Below are positions 1-7,572 of a stretch of DNA of 14,642 bases, piece after piece. The DNA comes from Candidatus Thioglobus sp. (GTDB lineage: Bacteria; Pseudomonadota; Gammaproteobacteria; PS1; Pseudothioglobaceae). Under the pieces are notes generated by a model, which was not told where the DNA came from, ran no database searches, and worked only from the letters and a program-made list of their open reading frames with translations. Made by a program: the position numbers and the translations under genes. The stretch spans positions 1 to 14,642 of the forward strand of contig JAAOIF010000007.1 of assembly GCA_015163925.1 (NCBI GenBank). Direction: 5' to 3'. The first letter of the stretch is position 1, and the number at the start of each line of letters is the position of its first letter.

Positions 1-1
1 C

Positions 2-10
2 TGGTAAAAT
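2..10 (+). promoter_or_regulatory. putative extended -10 promoter for aroQ
   Basis: TGGTAAAAT matches an extended -10 element (TGn followed by a TATAAT-like hexamer). It would start transcription near position 17, about 24 bases before the aroQ ATG. The window begins too close to judge a -35. The same style of promoter (TGnTATAAT) precedes valS and rsxE. Confidence 0.3.
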
Positions 11-40
11 CATTTTTCTTAATACTTAAAAAAAACTCAA

Positions 41-343
41 ATGGCGGATATTTTATTACTCAACGGACCAAATCTGAATATGCTTGGAAAGCGAGAGCCG
101 GACCGGTATGGCAGCCAGAGTTTAACGGAAATTGTCAAGCATCTGAGCGGCTTGGCAAAGCAAGCAAATCTTACGCTAACATGGAAGTGGCTGCTGGGCT
201 GGCTGAGGCTAAATTCGCCGGGTCGCCATCTTCAAAACCGGATAAATTTCCAGTCGTTTGGTAGAGTTTATAACCGGTCGCACCGGCAACCGCCGCCCAA
301 GAAATCTTCACCTGATTTGGCGTTCCGGTGGCAACGGCTTTGA
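41..343 (+). pseudogene. aroQ: aroQ 5' fragment (type II 3-dehydroquinate dehydratase)
   Basis: The N-terminus is a clear type II dehydroquinase, the shikimate-pathway enzyme that turns 3-dehydroquinate into 3-dehydroshikimate. NGPNLNMLG at residues 8-16, then KREPDRYGS with the catalytic Tyr23, followed by an amphipathic helix ending near LTLT at residues 44-47, are the family hallmarks. The family is normally about 145-150 residues. Here homology stops between about nucleotides 180 and 190: the expected QSNxEG motif is absent and the frame continues as meaningless sequence to a stop at 341-343. That trailing part is the complement of a lipoprotein gene on the other strand. Only about 48 residues are real, without the substrate-binding and His-containing half, so this copy cannot be active. 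The start ATG at 41 agrees with family N-termini. Confidence 0.85.
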
Positions 344-965
344 GGGCGGTAGTAATGGCTGGGCGAACTGCAAAAACAAAATCTTGAGTGCCAGTAATTC
401 CGCTGCCGTCAGTGGCTGTGGCAGTAATTGTAACTGTTCCGGCGGCAACACCGGTCAGAGTTTTGCCGCTGAGAGTTGCAAAATTCGCGCCGCTGGAAAT
501 TGAAAAAATGACTGTTTGCACGGCTGTGGTCGGCAAAACTGTGGCTGCTAAATCTATGCTTTTGCCGACTAAAATCGGGCTGCGGCTGCTGATAGTAATT
601 CCGGTAACTGGCGTGGTGACGGTAATTTCTTGGGTGGCTGTAAGAGTGCCGTTTGCGCTTGAGGCGGCGACTTGGATGATGGCTGTGCCGGCGGCAGTGG
701 CGCTGAAAGTGCTTGCAGTAATGGTTGCGCCAGTTGCGTTTGCATCAGTAATTGTCCAAGTGAAAGTTGGGGTGGTCGGCGCTGGCGTAATTTCAGCAGT
801 TAAAATGAGATTTGACCCAACTGCTACTGTTTTAGCGTTAGTTATTTCAACGCTGCTGCTCCCCCCCCCCGCATTAGTGGAGCTGCCGCAGTTTGTAAGG
901 CTTAGAGCAAGAATTGAGAGAATTGATAAGGCAAATAATCTGCCTAATTTGTTTGAGTTTTTCAT
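171..965 (-). CDS. Ig-like/FN3 repeat lipoprotein, 3'-truncated
   Basis: This encodes a secreted or surface lipoprotein of unknown binding target. Counting from the ATG at 965, residues 1-25 form a lipoprotein signal peptide with K/R in the n-region and a hydrophobic core; the putative lipobox is LTN-Cys26. Asn at -1 is unusual. Residues 27-37 are a Gly/Ser linker encoded by a G tract. Two Big2-like beta-sandwich domains follow (about 38-112 and 118-200), rich in Thr, Ala and Val with the typical GTATIT-like strands. A fibronectin type III-like domain starts near 205 ([17 protein letters not shown]). The protein breaks off inside that domain, and the stop codon at 171-173 lies in aroQ-derived sequence. 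A TTG at 977 in the same frame is a poorer start; the ATG is preceded by GGAA. The gene looks more GC-rich than its neighbours. Confidence 0.75.
   Translation of the reverse strand: MKNSNKLGRLFALSILSILALSLTNCGSSTNAGGGSSSVEITNAKTVAVGSNLILTAEITPAPTTPTFTWTITDANATGATITASTFSATAAGTAIIQVAASSANGTLTATQEITVTTPVTGITISSRSPILVGKSIDLAATVLPTTAVQTVIFSISSGANFATLSGKTLTGVAAGTVTITATATDGSGITGTQDFVFAVRPAITTALKAVATGTPNQVKISWAAVAGATGYKLYQTTGNLSGFEDGDPANLASASPAATSMLA
180..190. other. junction aroQ / lipoprotein
   Basis: Plus-strand aroQ homology and minus-strand lipoprotein coding both end here, within about 10 bases. The real aroQ part ends near codon 47-49, and the FN3 domain of the opposing gene is cut mid-fold. 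Confidence 0.75.
861..870 (-). repeat. poly-G/C tract (10 bases) inside lipoprotein gene
   Basis: Ten consecutive C on the plus strand, read as G10 on the coding strand. They encode Gly33-Gly35 of the lipoprotein, seven residues after the lipid-modified Cys, and are followed by three AGC (Ser) codons. No other G/C homopolymer of this length was noticed in the window. In this copy the tract keeps the frame open; a change of one base would shift it and leave only the signal peptide and linker. Confidence 0.9.
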
Positions 966-1020
966 AATAGTTTCCAAGTTTTAAAATAAAATTCAAATAA
1001 TACTCTATTTTTTATTCCAT

Positions 1021-1153
1021 TTGCCTTGAATTTATTTCTACACAGGCAAGGCCCGTGTCACACGAGATTCTTAAATCAAGTTCAGAATGACTTGTGGGGG
1101 CAGTTCAGAATTACAAACTTCTTACTGTCACCCTGAATTTATTTCAGGGTCTC
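1021..1153. repeat. cluster of small palindromic/inverted repeats
   Basis: This gene-free stretch between the lipoprotein start and the Bro-N gene end holds several related units. 1064-1091 contains ATTCT...AGAAT arms. 1127-1153 contains a perfect 8-base hairpin, ACCCTGAA (1130-1137) and TTCAGGGT (1143-1150), with a 5-base loop. The reverse complement of 1064-1091 aligns with 1127-1153: both begin GTCA, share CTGAA and ATTT, and end TCTC, so they are opposite-facing copies of one element. AGTTCAGAATGAC (1079-1091) recurs with one mismatch at 1102-1114. A further palindrome, CGTGT-C-ACACG, lies at 1054-1064. TTGCCT/AGGCAA arms lie at 1021-1026 and 1044-1049. This is the style of dispersed intergenic REP/MITE-like elements. 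No T-run follows the 1130-1150 hairpin on either strand, so it is not a canonical terminator. Confidence 0.7.
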
Positions 1154-1163
1154 GCCTTTCATT

Positions 1164-2003
1164 TCAATTTTTTAACGCTTTATTTTCACTCAAAAAATTC
1201 TGCTTAGAGCTTACTTTTCTGTCCAATTCTTTTTCAGTTTCTTTTCTGGCATTGCCCGCAACTTTTCCGCCTCTTCTGGCGACTTTTTTATTAGCATTAA
1301 AGGTTTTTGGCTTTTCATCTTTAGAAATTTCAGTGGTTACTCGCTCGCCTAACATTGTAAAAATCAGCTCCAAATCATCCATATTATCTCGCAAATTTGC
1401 ATTTGATTTTTCCGGCAAATTTTTGAAATTTTTGTATTCGCTCGGCGTCATACCAAAAGTTGCTTTAGAAATTTCAGCAGTCAAAATTTTGTAATCGCTA
1501 TGTTTTTTTATGCCCCTTTCTTGCCATTCATCGGTCAAATTTTGGCGAATAGCAATGCCGCGAAGGCGCTTATCAATCCAATCTTTTGGATAGCCTTTTT
1601 GCTCATAAATGGCTTTCATACGCTGCTGGGCAAGCTCTGGATTTTCTATTTCATCCAAGCGCTCACTGCCAACTTGCGCCAGCCACAATTTAAACGGCTC
1701 GGCTTTTTTAGAGGGAATGGATTGAATTATGCGGAAAATATCTTTAGCATTACCAGCCAAAAGTTTGCGTTTTTTGCCTGATAAAATTGTCATTTCTACA
1801 TGGGGACAATTTGTCCCTAGGTAGGATCCTAAGTCCTCATCACGCTTTCTAAGCTTTTTCAAATAATCTGGCGGATTTTTGCTTGCCGACAAAACAGCGA
1901 TAATATCTACAACAGAATAAAACCACTCTTTTTTATGCCAAGTTCTACGGATATTTTTATCCTGAAAAACTATAAGTTTATTTTGCTGATTTATAATTTT
2001 CAT
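1164..2003 (-). CDS. Bro-N domain protein (phage antirepressor-like)
   Basis: The protein is 279 residues. The N-terminal ~100 residues match the Bro-N fold of prophage antirepressors (IRRTWHKKEWFYSVVDIIAVL, residues 18-38, then NPPDYLKKLRKR). A strongly conserved central block follows (AEPFKLWLAQVGSERLDEI, about 101-119), then KGYPKDWIDKRLRGI and a C-terminal VAGNARKETE segment. This whole architecture recurs in stand-alone chromosomal Bro-N proteins sometimes annotated DinD-like. Members are thought to bind DNA; the cellular role is unknown. It is complete, ending in TGA. Its ATG lies 12 bases after the guaB stop on the same strand, so it probably rides on guaB transcripts. No clear Shine-Dalgarno sequence, phage gene or integrase is nearby. 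The base composition appears more AT-rich than guaB, consistent with acquisition. Confidence 0.8.
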   Translation of the reverse strand: MKIINQQNKLIVFQDKNIRRTWHKKEWFYSVVDIIAVLSASKNPPDYLKKLRKRDEDLGSYLGTNCPHVEMTILSGKKRKLLAGNAKDIFRIIQSIPSKKAEPFKLWLAQVGSERLDEIENPELAQQRMKAIYEQKGYPKDWIDKRLRGIAIRQNLTDEWQERGIKKHSDYKILTAEISKATFGMTPSEYKNFKNLPEKSNANLRDNMDDLELIFTMLGERVTTEISKDEKPKTFNANKKVARRGGKVAGNARKETEKELDRKVSSKQNFLSENKALKN

Positions 2004-2015
2004 TTAAAACCCAAA

Positions 2016-3476
2016 TTACTGATGATAATTCGGGGCTTCTTTGGTGATGGAAACATCATGCACATGGGATTCGACCATGCCGGCTGAGGTGACTTGCACG
2101 AACTGGGCTTGAGTGCGCATTTTGTCTAAGGTTTCGCAGCCGGTATAGCCCATTGATGAGCGCACGCCGCCGAGCATTTGGTGGATTATCGGGCGGATTG
2201 AGCCTTTGAATGGCACCCGCCCCTCAATGCCTTCTGGGACTAATTTATCGGCTTTGGAGTCGGATTGAAAATAACGCTCGGACGAGCCGTGGGCTTGGCT
2301 CATAGCCCCGATTGAGCCCATGCCGCGGTAGGATTTGTAGGAACGCCCTTGATACAATTCAATCTCGCCGGGGGATTCTTCTGTGCCGGCCAGCATTGAG
2401 CCAAGCATTACGCTGTAAGCCCCAGCAGCAAAGGCTTTGGCGATGTCTCCGGAGTAACGGATTCCGCCGTCAGCAATTATTGGCACGCCGCTGTTTTTCA
2501 ACGCCTCAGCCACATCAGCAATCGCAGTAATCTGCGGCACGCCTACTCCGGAGACGATTCTGGTGGTGCAAATGCTGCCGGGTCCGATGCCGACTTTTAC
2601 ACAATCTGCGCCAGCTTTGACCAAATCCAGTGCCGCCGCCGCCGTAGCAATGTTTCCAGCAATAATATCTAATTTCGGGTGCGCCGCTTTGGTGCTTTTG
2701 ACTCGGTCAATCACCCCTTGCGAATGCCCGTGGGCAGTGTCAATTACTATCACATCAACTCCGGCAGCCACTAATTCATCAATCCGCTCGCCGCTCCCAT
2801 CACCCACTCCTACCGCCGCCCCGACCCGCAGCTGCTCGGCTTTATCCTTGCAGGCATTGGGAAAATCGGAGGATTTTTGAATATCTCTGACGGTAATCAT
2901 CCCTTTCAGGTCAAAAGTGGAATCGGTAATAATCACCCGCTCAATCCGATGTTTTTGCAGCAAAGCCCGAACTTTTTCCATATTAGTGCCTTCAGCAACA
3001 GTGATAAGCTGGTTTTGCGGGGTCATCACATTTTCAACCAATTCATTCATACGGGTCTCAAAACGCACATCTCGGCCAGTAATCAGCCCGACAATAATAT
3101 TTCCCTCAAGCACCGGAAGTGCTGAAATCTGATGCTGTTTTTGCATGGCAAACACATCAGCAATAGTGGCTTTTGGGCTGATGCTAATTGGGTTTTTGAT
3201 GATTCCGGACTCAAAGCGTTTCACATTTTTCACCTCCAGCGCCTGCTGGGAAATTGACATATTTTTGTGAATAATTCCGATTCCGCCTTCCTGAGCGATA
3301 GCAATGGCGAGTTTTGCCTCAGTTACAGTGTCCATAGCCGCTGATAAAATCGGCATATTTAGGCTGATATTTTTGGTCAGCTGAGTTTTCAGGCTGACTT
3401 TTTTGGGCATGGTGGTTGAATGCGCTGGCACTAAAAGCACATCGTCAAAAGTAAGTGCGGTTTTGAGTAATTTCAT
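2016..3476 (-). CDS. guaB: inosine-5'-monophosphate dehydrogenase
   Basis: GuaB oxidises IMP to XMP with NAD, the first committed step to GMP, in the cytosol. The 486-residue protein is full length. The TIM barrel begins at the N-terminus ([12 protein letters not shown], residues 9-20) and is interrupted by a tandem CBS pair at about 93-200 ([23 protein letters not shown]). The catalytic loop [11 protein letters not shown] carries Cys303. The flap region GYTGCETL and the C-terminal [16 protein letters not shown] are present. The start is supported by GGGAG upstream of the ATG, lying inside the end of the preceding SH3 gene, whose TAA is separated from this ATG by one base; the two are probably translationally coupled. 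guaA, the usual downstream partner, is not here; a Bro-N gene follows instead. Confidence 0.97.
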   Translation of the reverse strand: MKLLKTALTFDDVLLVPAHSTTMPKKVSLKTQLTKNISLNMPILSAAMDTVTEAKLAIAIAQEGGIGIIHKNMSISQQALEVKNVKRFESGIIKNPISISPKATIADVFAMQKQHQISALPVLEGNIIVGLITGRDVRFETRMNELVENVMTPQNQLITVAEGTNMEKVRALLQKHRIERVIITDSTFDLKGMITVRDIQKSSDFPNACKDKAEQLRVGAAVGVGDGSGERIDELVAAGVDVIVIDTAHGHSQGVIDRVKSTKAAHPKLDIIAGNIATAAAALDLVKAGADCVKVGIGPGSICTTRIVSGVGVPQITAIADVAEALKNSGVPIIADGGIRYSGDIAKAFAAGAYSVMLGSMLAGTEESPGEIELYQGRSYKSYRGMGSIGAMSQAHGSSERYFQSDSKADKLVPEGIEGRVPFKGSIRPIIHQMLGGVRSSMGYTGCETLDKMRTQAQFVQVTSAGMVESHVHDVSITKEAPNYHQ

Positions 3477-3477
3477 T

Positions 3478-4137
3478 TTAGAATCTCCCGGGGTTTTTGG
3501 TTGGTCGTCTTGGAAATAAAAATCCGATTATAAAGCCGAAAAACAGCACTAAAGCGCCGACAATAAACCAGTTTCTGGCGCTGGCATCTTGTCCGCCTGA
3601 GCCGTTATTTTGCAAAAGTTGAATTTCAGTTTGCAGCTGTAATGACCGTTTTTGCAGCTTTTCATTGGCATATTCTAATTTCAAAGCATCTTTGTAAGTT
3701 TGCTCAATATGGCGTTTTTCCGACTTAGCTTTGCTGACCTGAATGGATAAATTAGTGTTGATTTTTTTCAAATCCTTGAGCTGTTTGGCTAATTCCGAAT
3801 TGTGCGTTGATTGCTTATTAATGGTGATTTTATTACTGTCATTATTTTGTTGCAAAGCCTCTAATTGCTCTCTGGCAGGCGGATTGCTGATGAGGTAACG
3901 CGAAATCATCCAGCCGGTGGTTTGCCCAAATCTGACTTTTGTCCAGCCATTTTCAGTTGCTAATATTCTCAGTTTAGTGCCTGAGGGCAAGTTTCTAATC
4001 ACATTGCTAGGATTATTGACAATGGAATTTGACGAGCGCAGCGGAATATCCACCACATCTGTAACATACACAAACGAGACGGCGTGGGCTTTTGCGACAG
4101 CCAATAGTAACAAAAATATGGTTTTATTAAATTTCAT
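3478..4137 (-). CDS. SH3-domain membrane-anchored protein, YgiM/TIGR04211 type
   Basis: The 219-residue protein has the family layout. A signal peptide covers residues 1-19 ([19 protein letters not shown]). A periplasmic bacterial SH3 domain follows at about 22-86, with [31 protein letters not shown] and a final SRYL. A long coiled coil runs about 90-180 ([19 protein letters not shown] and onwards). The single C-terminal transmembrane helix is [19 protein letters not shown], with a basic RRPTK tail on the cytoplasmic side. The molecular role of this gammaproteobacterial family is not settled; SH3b domains often contact cell wall. It sits 7 bases after valS and 1 base before guaB in the same transcriptional direction. 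No strong Shine-Dalgarno precedes its ATG, which suggests coupling to valS translation. Confidence 0.9.
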   Translation of the reverse strand: MKFNKTIFLLLLAVAKAHAVSFVYVTDVVDIPLRSSNSIVNNPSNVIRNLPSGTKLRILATENGWTKVRFGQTTGWMISRYLISNPPAREQLEALQQNNDSNKITINKQSTHNSELAKQLKDLKKINTNLSIQVSKAKSEKRHIEQTYKDALKLEYANEKLQKRSLQLQTEIQLLQNNGSGGQDASARNWFIVGALVLFFGFIIGFLFPRRPTKNPGRF

Positions 4138-4144
4138 AATAGTT

Positions 4145-6898
4145 TTATAAATTGCTTATTTTACTTAATTGTGAGGCTAATTTGCTAATGGCTTTTTCGC
4201 TTGCGGCAAGCCTTTGCTTTTCTTTTTCAACCACTTCAGCCGGCGCAGAATTAACAAATTTAGCATTATTTAGCTTGGATTCAAACTGATTTTTTTGCTT
4301 TTCCAATTTTTCAATTTCCTTATTTAAACGCTCAATTTCCTGTTTTTTATCAATCAAACCGGCAAGAGGAATTAGGATTTTCATCTCATCAACCAAAGCA
4401 ATAGCCGATTCTGGCGCGGTTTGCTGATTTTCTAATTGTTCAATACTTGCTAATTTTGCCAAAGAATTTAGCGACTTTGTATGATTTTGCAGATATTTTT
4501 GCTCTCGCGGACCGATATTTTGCACAAAACAAGGCAATAATTTTGCCGGAGAAATATTCATTTCTGAGCGAATTTTCCGAACTCCCAGAGTGAAAGTTTG
4601 CAGCCACTGAATTTCCTCTTCCGCCGCCGCTGAAATCAAATTCATTTGCACTTCTGGATATTTTTCAAGGCTCAAACTTTGCGATTTTGAGCCGCTGAGA
4701 ATTTGTAATTGGGCAAAAATTTCCTCAGTAATAAATGGAATAATCGGATGCAAAAGTATCAAAATTTCATCCAAAACTTTTAGCAAAGTCGCTTGGCTGG
4801 AAGGCTTGGAAAAATCGTTTTGCAAGAGTGGTTTGGAAAGCTCCAAATACCAGCTGCAATAGTCATTCCAGACGAATTCATATAACTCTTTGCTCATCAA
4901 ATCAAAGCGATAATCCGCCAAGTGTTTTGCCACTTTTATCTTAGTATTTTGCAGCCGTGAAATAATCCATTTATCAGCCACGGAAAGCTCAGAATTACTG
5001 TTAATTTTCTCGCCCTCAAACTGCATAATTACAAACCGAGAGGCGTTCCAGAGCTTGTTGCAAAAGTTGCGATAGCCCTCCACGCGCTTGAAATCAAACT
5101 TAATATCGCGTCCGAAAGAGGCAAGGGCGGCGAAGGTAAAACGCAAGGCATCAGTGCCGAAAGCCGGAATGCCGTGCGGAAATTCTGCTTTGGTTTGCTT
5201 GCTAATTTTCGCCTGCATTTTCGGCTGCATCATATTTTCAGTGCGTTTTTTGAGTAAATTTTCAAGACTAATTCCATCAATCAAATCAATCGGATCCAGC
5301 ACATTTCCTTTGGATTTGGACATTTTTTGCCCATGGTTGTCGCGGATTAGTCCGGTGATGTAAATCTCTGTAAACGGCACTGCGCCAGTGAATTTCAGCC
5401 CAAACATAATCATTCTGGCAACCCAAAAAAAGATAATATCAAATCCTGTTACTAATATATTTGTTGGATAAAATCGGGCTAAATCGGCAGTTTTCTCCGG
5501 CCAGCCTAAAGTGGAAAAAGGCCATAAGGCAGAGGAAAACCAAGTGTCTAAAACATCATTATCTTGGGTTAATTTTGCATTTTTACCAGCCTGATTTTGG
5601 GCTTCTTTGAGCGAATCTGCCACATAAATTTTGCCGTTTTCATCATACCAAGCCGGAATCCGATGCCCCCACCAAATCTGGCGAGAAATGCACCAATCGT
5701 TAATATTTTCCATCCAATTAAAATAGGTTTTATCCCAATTTTTCGGCACAAATTTAATATCGCCATTTTTCACCGCAGCAATCGCCGGCGCTGCTAATGG
5801 GGCAATTTTCACAAACCACTGGTCGGTCAGATATGGCTCTAAAATCGCACCAGAACGGTCGCCACGGGGCGGAGTGAGTTTGTGAGGCTTGGTTTCAATT
5901 AACAATCCGGCTGCCTCCAAATCATTAATAATTTGCTTTCTGGCAACAAATCTATCCAAGCCCTGATAGGCTTTTGGAGCATTTTCACTCATTTTTGCAT
6001 CAACGCTAAAAAGATTTATAATTTCCATTTTATGGCGTTTGCCGACTTCCCAATCGTTGAAATCGTGGGCTGGAGTGATTTTCACGCAGCCAGTGCCAAA
6101 TTCTGCCTCCACATAATCATCTGCCACAATCGGAATTTTCCTTGTTGTCAGCGGCACTTTTACCCATTTTCCAACCATATTTTTATAACGCTTATCAGCC
6201 GGATTTACTGCCAAAGCCCCATCTGCCAAAATGGTTTCCGGACGAGTTGTGGCAATTTCCATAAAGCCATTTTCATCAGCAAACGGGTAGCGGATATAAT
6301 ACATAAAACCGTTTTCTGGCTCGGCTGTAACCTCCAAATCCGAGAGGGCAGTTTGCAAAATCGGGTCCCAATTCACCAAGCGTTTGCCGCGATAAATTAA
6401 GCCTTCGTTATATAATTGAATGAAGACTTTTTTAACCGCAGCGGACAAGCCCTCATCAAGGGTAAAGCGTTCTTTTTCCCAGTCAACTGAAGCCCCTAAA
6501 CGCCGCATTTGAGTAGTAATTCTGCCGCCGGATTTTTGCTTCCAGTCCCAAATTCTATCAATAAATTTATCTCTGCCGAGGCTCTGGCGAGTGGTTTTTT
6601 CTGCTGCTAATTGCCTTTCAACCACCATTTGCGTGGCGATTCCGGCGTGGTCAGTGCCCGGCTGCCACAGAGTTTGCTCACCTTTTGCCCGATGGTAACG
6701 AGCCAGAATATCCATAATTGTATGCTGAAAAGCATGCCCCATATGCAAACTGCCGGTAATATTCGGCGGCGGAAGCATTATGCAATAGGCGTTATTTGGA
6801 GGATTTTTTGGATTTGCATCAGAGGAAAACAAACGCTGCTGTGCCCAGAGTTTTTGGTATTTTGGTTCAATCAGCGAGGGGTTGTAAGTTTTTTCCAT
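4145..6898 (-). CDS. valS: valyl-tRNA synthetase
   Basis: ValS charges tRNA(Val) with valine and edits mischarged threonine. The 917-residue protein is full length. The HIGH-type signature is PPPNITGSLHMGH (residues 43-55) and the KMSKS signature is GQKMSKSKGN, with its Lys at 525. Between them lies the editing (CP1) domain (IATTRPETILADGALAVNP). The anticodon-binding domain follows (about 650-800), and the last ~65 residues form the ValS-specific coiled-coil arm (QEIERLNKEIEKLEKQKNQF). The start agrees with the family N-terminus (EKTYNPSLIEPKYQKLW). It heads the run valS - SH3 protein - guaB - Bro-N gene. An extended -10 promoter lies about 45 bases upstream. Confidence 0.97.
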   Translation of the reverse strand: MEKTYNPSLIEPKYQKLWAQQRLFSSDANPKNPPNNAYCIMLPPPNITGSLHMGHAFQHTIMDILARYHRAKGEQTLWQPGTDHAGIATQMVVERQLAAEKTTRQSLGRDKFIDRIWDWKQKSGGRITTQMRRLGASVDWEKERFTLDEGLSAAVKKVFIQLYNEGLIYRGKRLVNWDPILQTALSDLEVTAEPENGFMYYIRYPFADENGFMEIATTRPETILADGALAVNPADKRYKNMVGKWVKVPLTTRKIPIVADDYVEAEFGTGCVKITPAHDFNDWEVGKRHKMEIINLFSVDAKMSENAPKAYQGLDRFVARKQIINDLEAAGLLIETKPHKLTPPRGDRSGAILEPYLTDQWFVKIAPLAAPAIAAVKNGDIKFVPKNWDKTYFNWMENINDWCISRQIWWGHRIPAWYDENGKIYVADSLKEAQNQAGKNAKLTQDNDVLDTWFSSALWPFSTLGWPEKTADLARFYPTNILVTGFDIIFFWVARMIMFGLKFTGAVPFTEIYITGLIRDNHGQKMSKSKGNVLDPIDLIDGISLENLLKKRTENMMQPKMQAKISKQTKAEFPHGIPAFGTDALRFTFAALASFGRDIKFDFKRVEGYRNFCNKLWNASRFVIMQFEGEKINSNSELSVADKWIISRLQNTKIKVAKHLADYRFDLMSKELYEFVWNDYCSWYLELSKPLLQNDFSKPSSQATLLKVLDEILILLHPIIPFITEEIFAQLQILSGSKSQSLSLEKYPEVQMNLISAAAEEEIQWLQTFTLGVRKIRSEMNISPAKLLPCFVQNIGPREQKYLQNHTKSLNSLAKLASIEQLENQQTAPESAIALVDEMKILIPLAGLIDKKQEIERLNKEIEKLEKQKNQFESKLNNAKFVNSAPAEVVEKEKQRLAASEKAISKLASQLSKISNL

Positions 6899-6943
6899 TT
6901 TGCTATATTTTGCTACTGTGAATTAAATGGATTAAACTGCGTA

Positions 6944-6952
6944 ATTATACCA
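6944..6952 (-). promoter_or_regulatory. extended -10 promoter for valS
   Basis: Read on the minus strand this is TGGTATAAT, a perfect -10 hexamer with the TGn extension. Transcription would begin near 6937, leaving a leader of about 39 bases before the valS ATG. No convincing -35 box was found at 16-18 bases spacing, which is usual for extended -10 promoters. Confidence 0.55.
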
Positions 6953-6968
6953 AATTTAAAGGCGTGAA

Positions 6969-7061
6969 ATGTGGATTGTATATTTATTAAAATGTCGGGG
7001 CGGAAATCTGTATTGTGGAATTACAAATAACCTTGAAAAACGCCTTAAGCCAAGATTTTAG
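6969..7061 (+). pseudogene. 5' fragment of GIY-YIG family gene (YhbQ/UPF0213-like)
   Basis: A 30-codon ORF whose first 27 residues are the start of a UPF0213/YhbQ-type GIY-YIG domain. It opens MWIVYLLKCRGGNLYCGITN, where VYLL and YCGIT match the GIY-YIG signature, followed by NLEKRLK. Family members run to about 85-100 residues and continue after RLK with an acidic/His segment and GKGAKYT; here homology stops at 7046-7049 and a TAG follows three codons later. The remaining bases are the complement of the truncated deacetylase gene. The ATG lies 70 bases from the divergent valS start. A possible extended -10 (TGCTATATT, 6901-6909) precedes it. The fragment lacks the conserved Arg and Glu of the nuclease site, so it is not functional. 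Confidence 0.75.
7044..7050. other. junction YhbQ-like / deacetylase
   Basis: The GIY-YIG homology ends at Leu26-Lys27 (7044-7049). The deacetylase homology ends at ILA (then T-A of an expected Tyr codon), which occupies 7046 onward on the other strand. TAAG (7046-7049) could belong to either partner, suggesting microhomology of 3-4 bases. Confidence 0.75.
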
Positions 7062-7572
7062 CAGTTACTTTTAAGTGTTTCCGCAAGCGTTTTTGTGCAT
7101 TTTTAATTTCATCCAAAACCTGCCCAGAATCCAAATCCAACAAATGCGGATGGCTGAGGCTATGGTTATAAAACTCCATATTTTCCCCTTGAATTTTTTG
7201 CATTTGCTGCCAGCTCATATAGCGCTTATATTGCTTTTCAACCGCGTCAGTCGGCACAAAAACTGCCATTGACATTTGATATTTTTTCAGCAGCGGATAG
7301 GCATTTTTGGCAATGGAAATGTAAGCGTCATCCGCCGTCAGCACCACGCATTTATCCGGCAGGGTAGCACTTTTCAGCCGATTTAGCATAGTGCTAAGAG
7401 GTAATACTTTAAAGGAATTTTGCTGTAAATATTGCAAATGTTTTTCAAATAATTCTGGGCTGATACTGGTGGATTTTGGGGTGTCATTAGCAAAATGATG
7501 ATAGAGCAAAACCACGCAGCTATTAGCATTTACCACGCCTGAGAACAGTAATAAAAAGATAAATTTAAGCAT
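7045..7572 (-). CDS. polysaccharide deacetylase (NodB fold), 3'-truncated
   Basis: This is a secreted carbohydrate esterase-like protein. From the ATG at 7572, a signal peptide (MLKFIFLLLFSGVVNA) precedes VVLLYHHF, typical of the deacetylase family close to PgaB's catalytic domain. NodB motif 1 reads TADDAY (79-84) instead of the usual TFDDAY; the metal-binding Asp82 is kept. Motif 2 is NHSLSH (136-141), with zinc ligands His137 and His141. The protein then stops after KVTAKILA, exactly where the next conserved segment (FAYPYGE-like) should begin, so the C-terminal strands of the barrel are missing and activity is doubtful. An alternative start at 7584 adds MRKN, giving a more basic n-region. 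Its ATG overlaps the trmL stop by a few bases, so the two are probably co-transcribed. Confidence 0.8.
   Translation of the reverse strand: MLKFIFLLLFSGVVNANSCVVLLYHHFANDTPKSTSISPELFEKHLQYLQQNSFKVLPLSTMLNRLKSATLPDKCVVLTADDAYISIAKNAYPLLKKYQMSMAVFVPTDAVEKQYKRYMSWQQMQKIQGENMEFYNHSLSHPHLLDLDSGQVLDEIKNAQKRLRKHLKVTAKILA

Noticed and set aside
388..984. A 198-residue plus-strand frame across the lipoprotein region, rich in Val and Ala
   Set aside because: It is the complement of the lipoprotein gene, whose lipobox and Ig/FN3 domains make the minus strand the coding one; the plus-strand product has no recognisable motif.
1130..1150. The CCCTGAA hairpin as an intrinsic terminator of the Bro-N transcript
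   Set aside because: No U-tract follows the stem in the direction of transcription, and the hairpin belongs to a repeat element.
5933..6400. A 155-codon plus-strand frame
   Set aside because: It lies wholly inside valS, antisense to well-conserved editing-domain sequence, with no family features.
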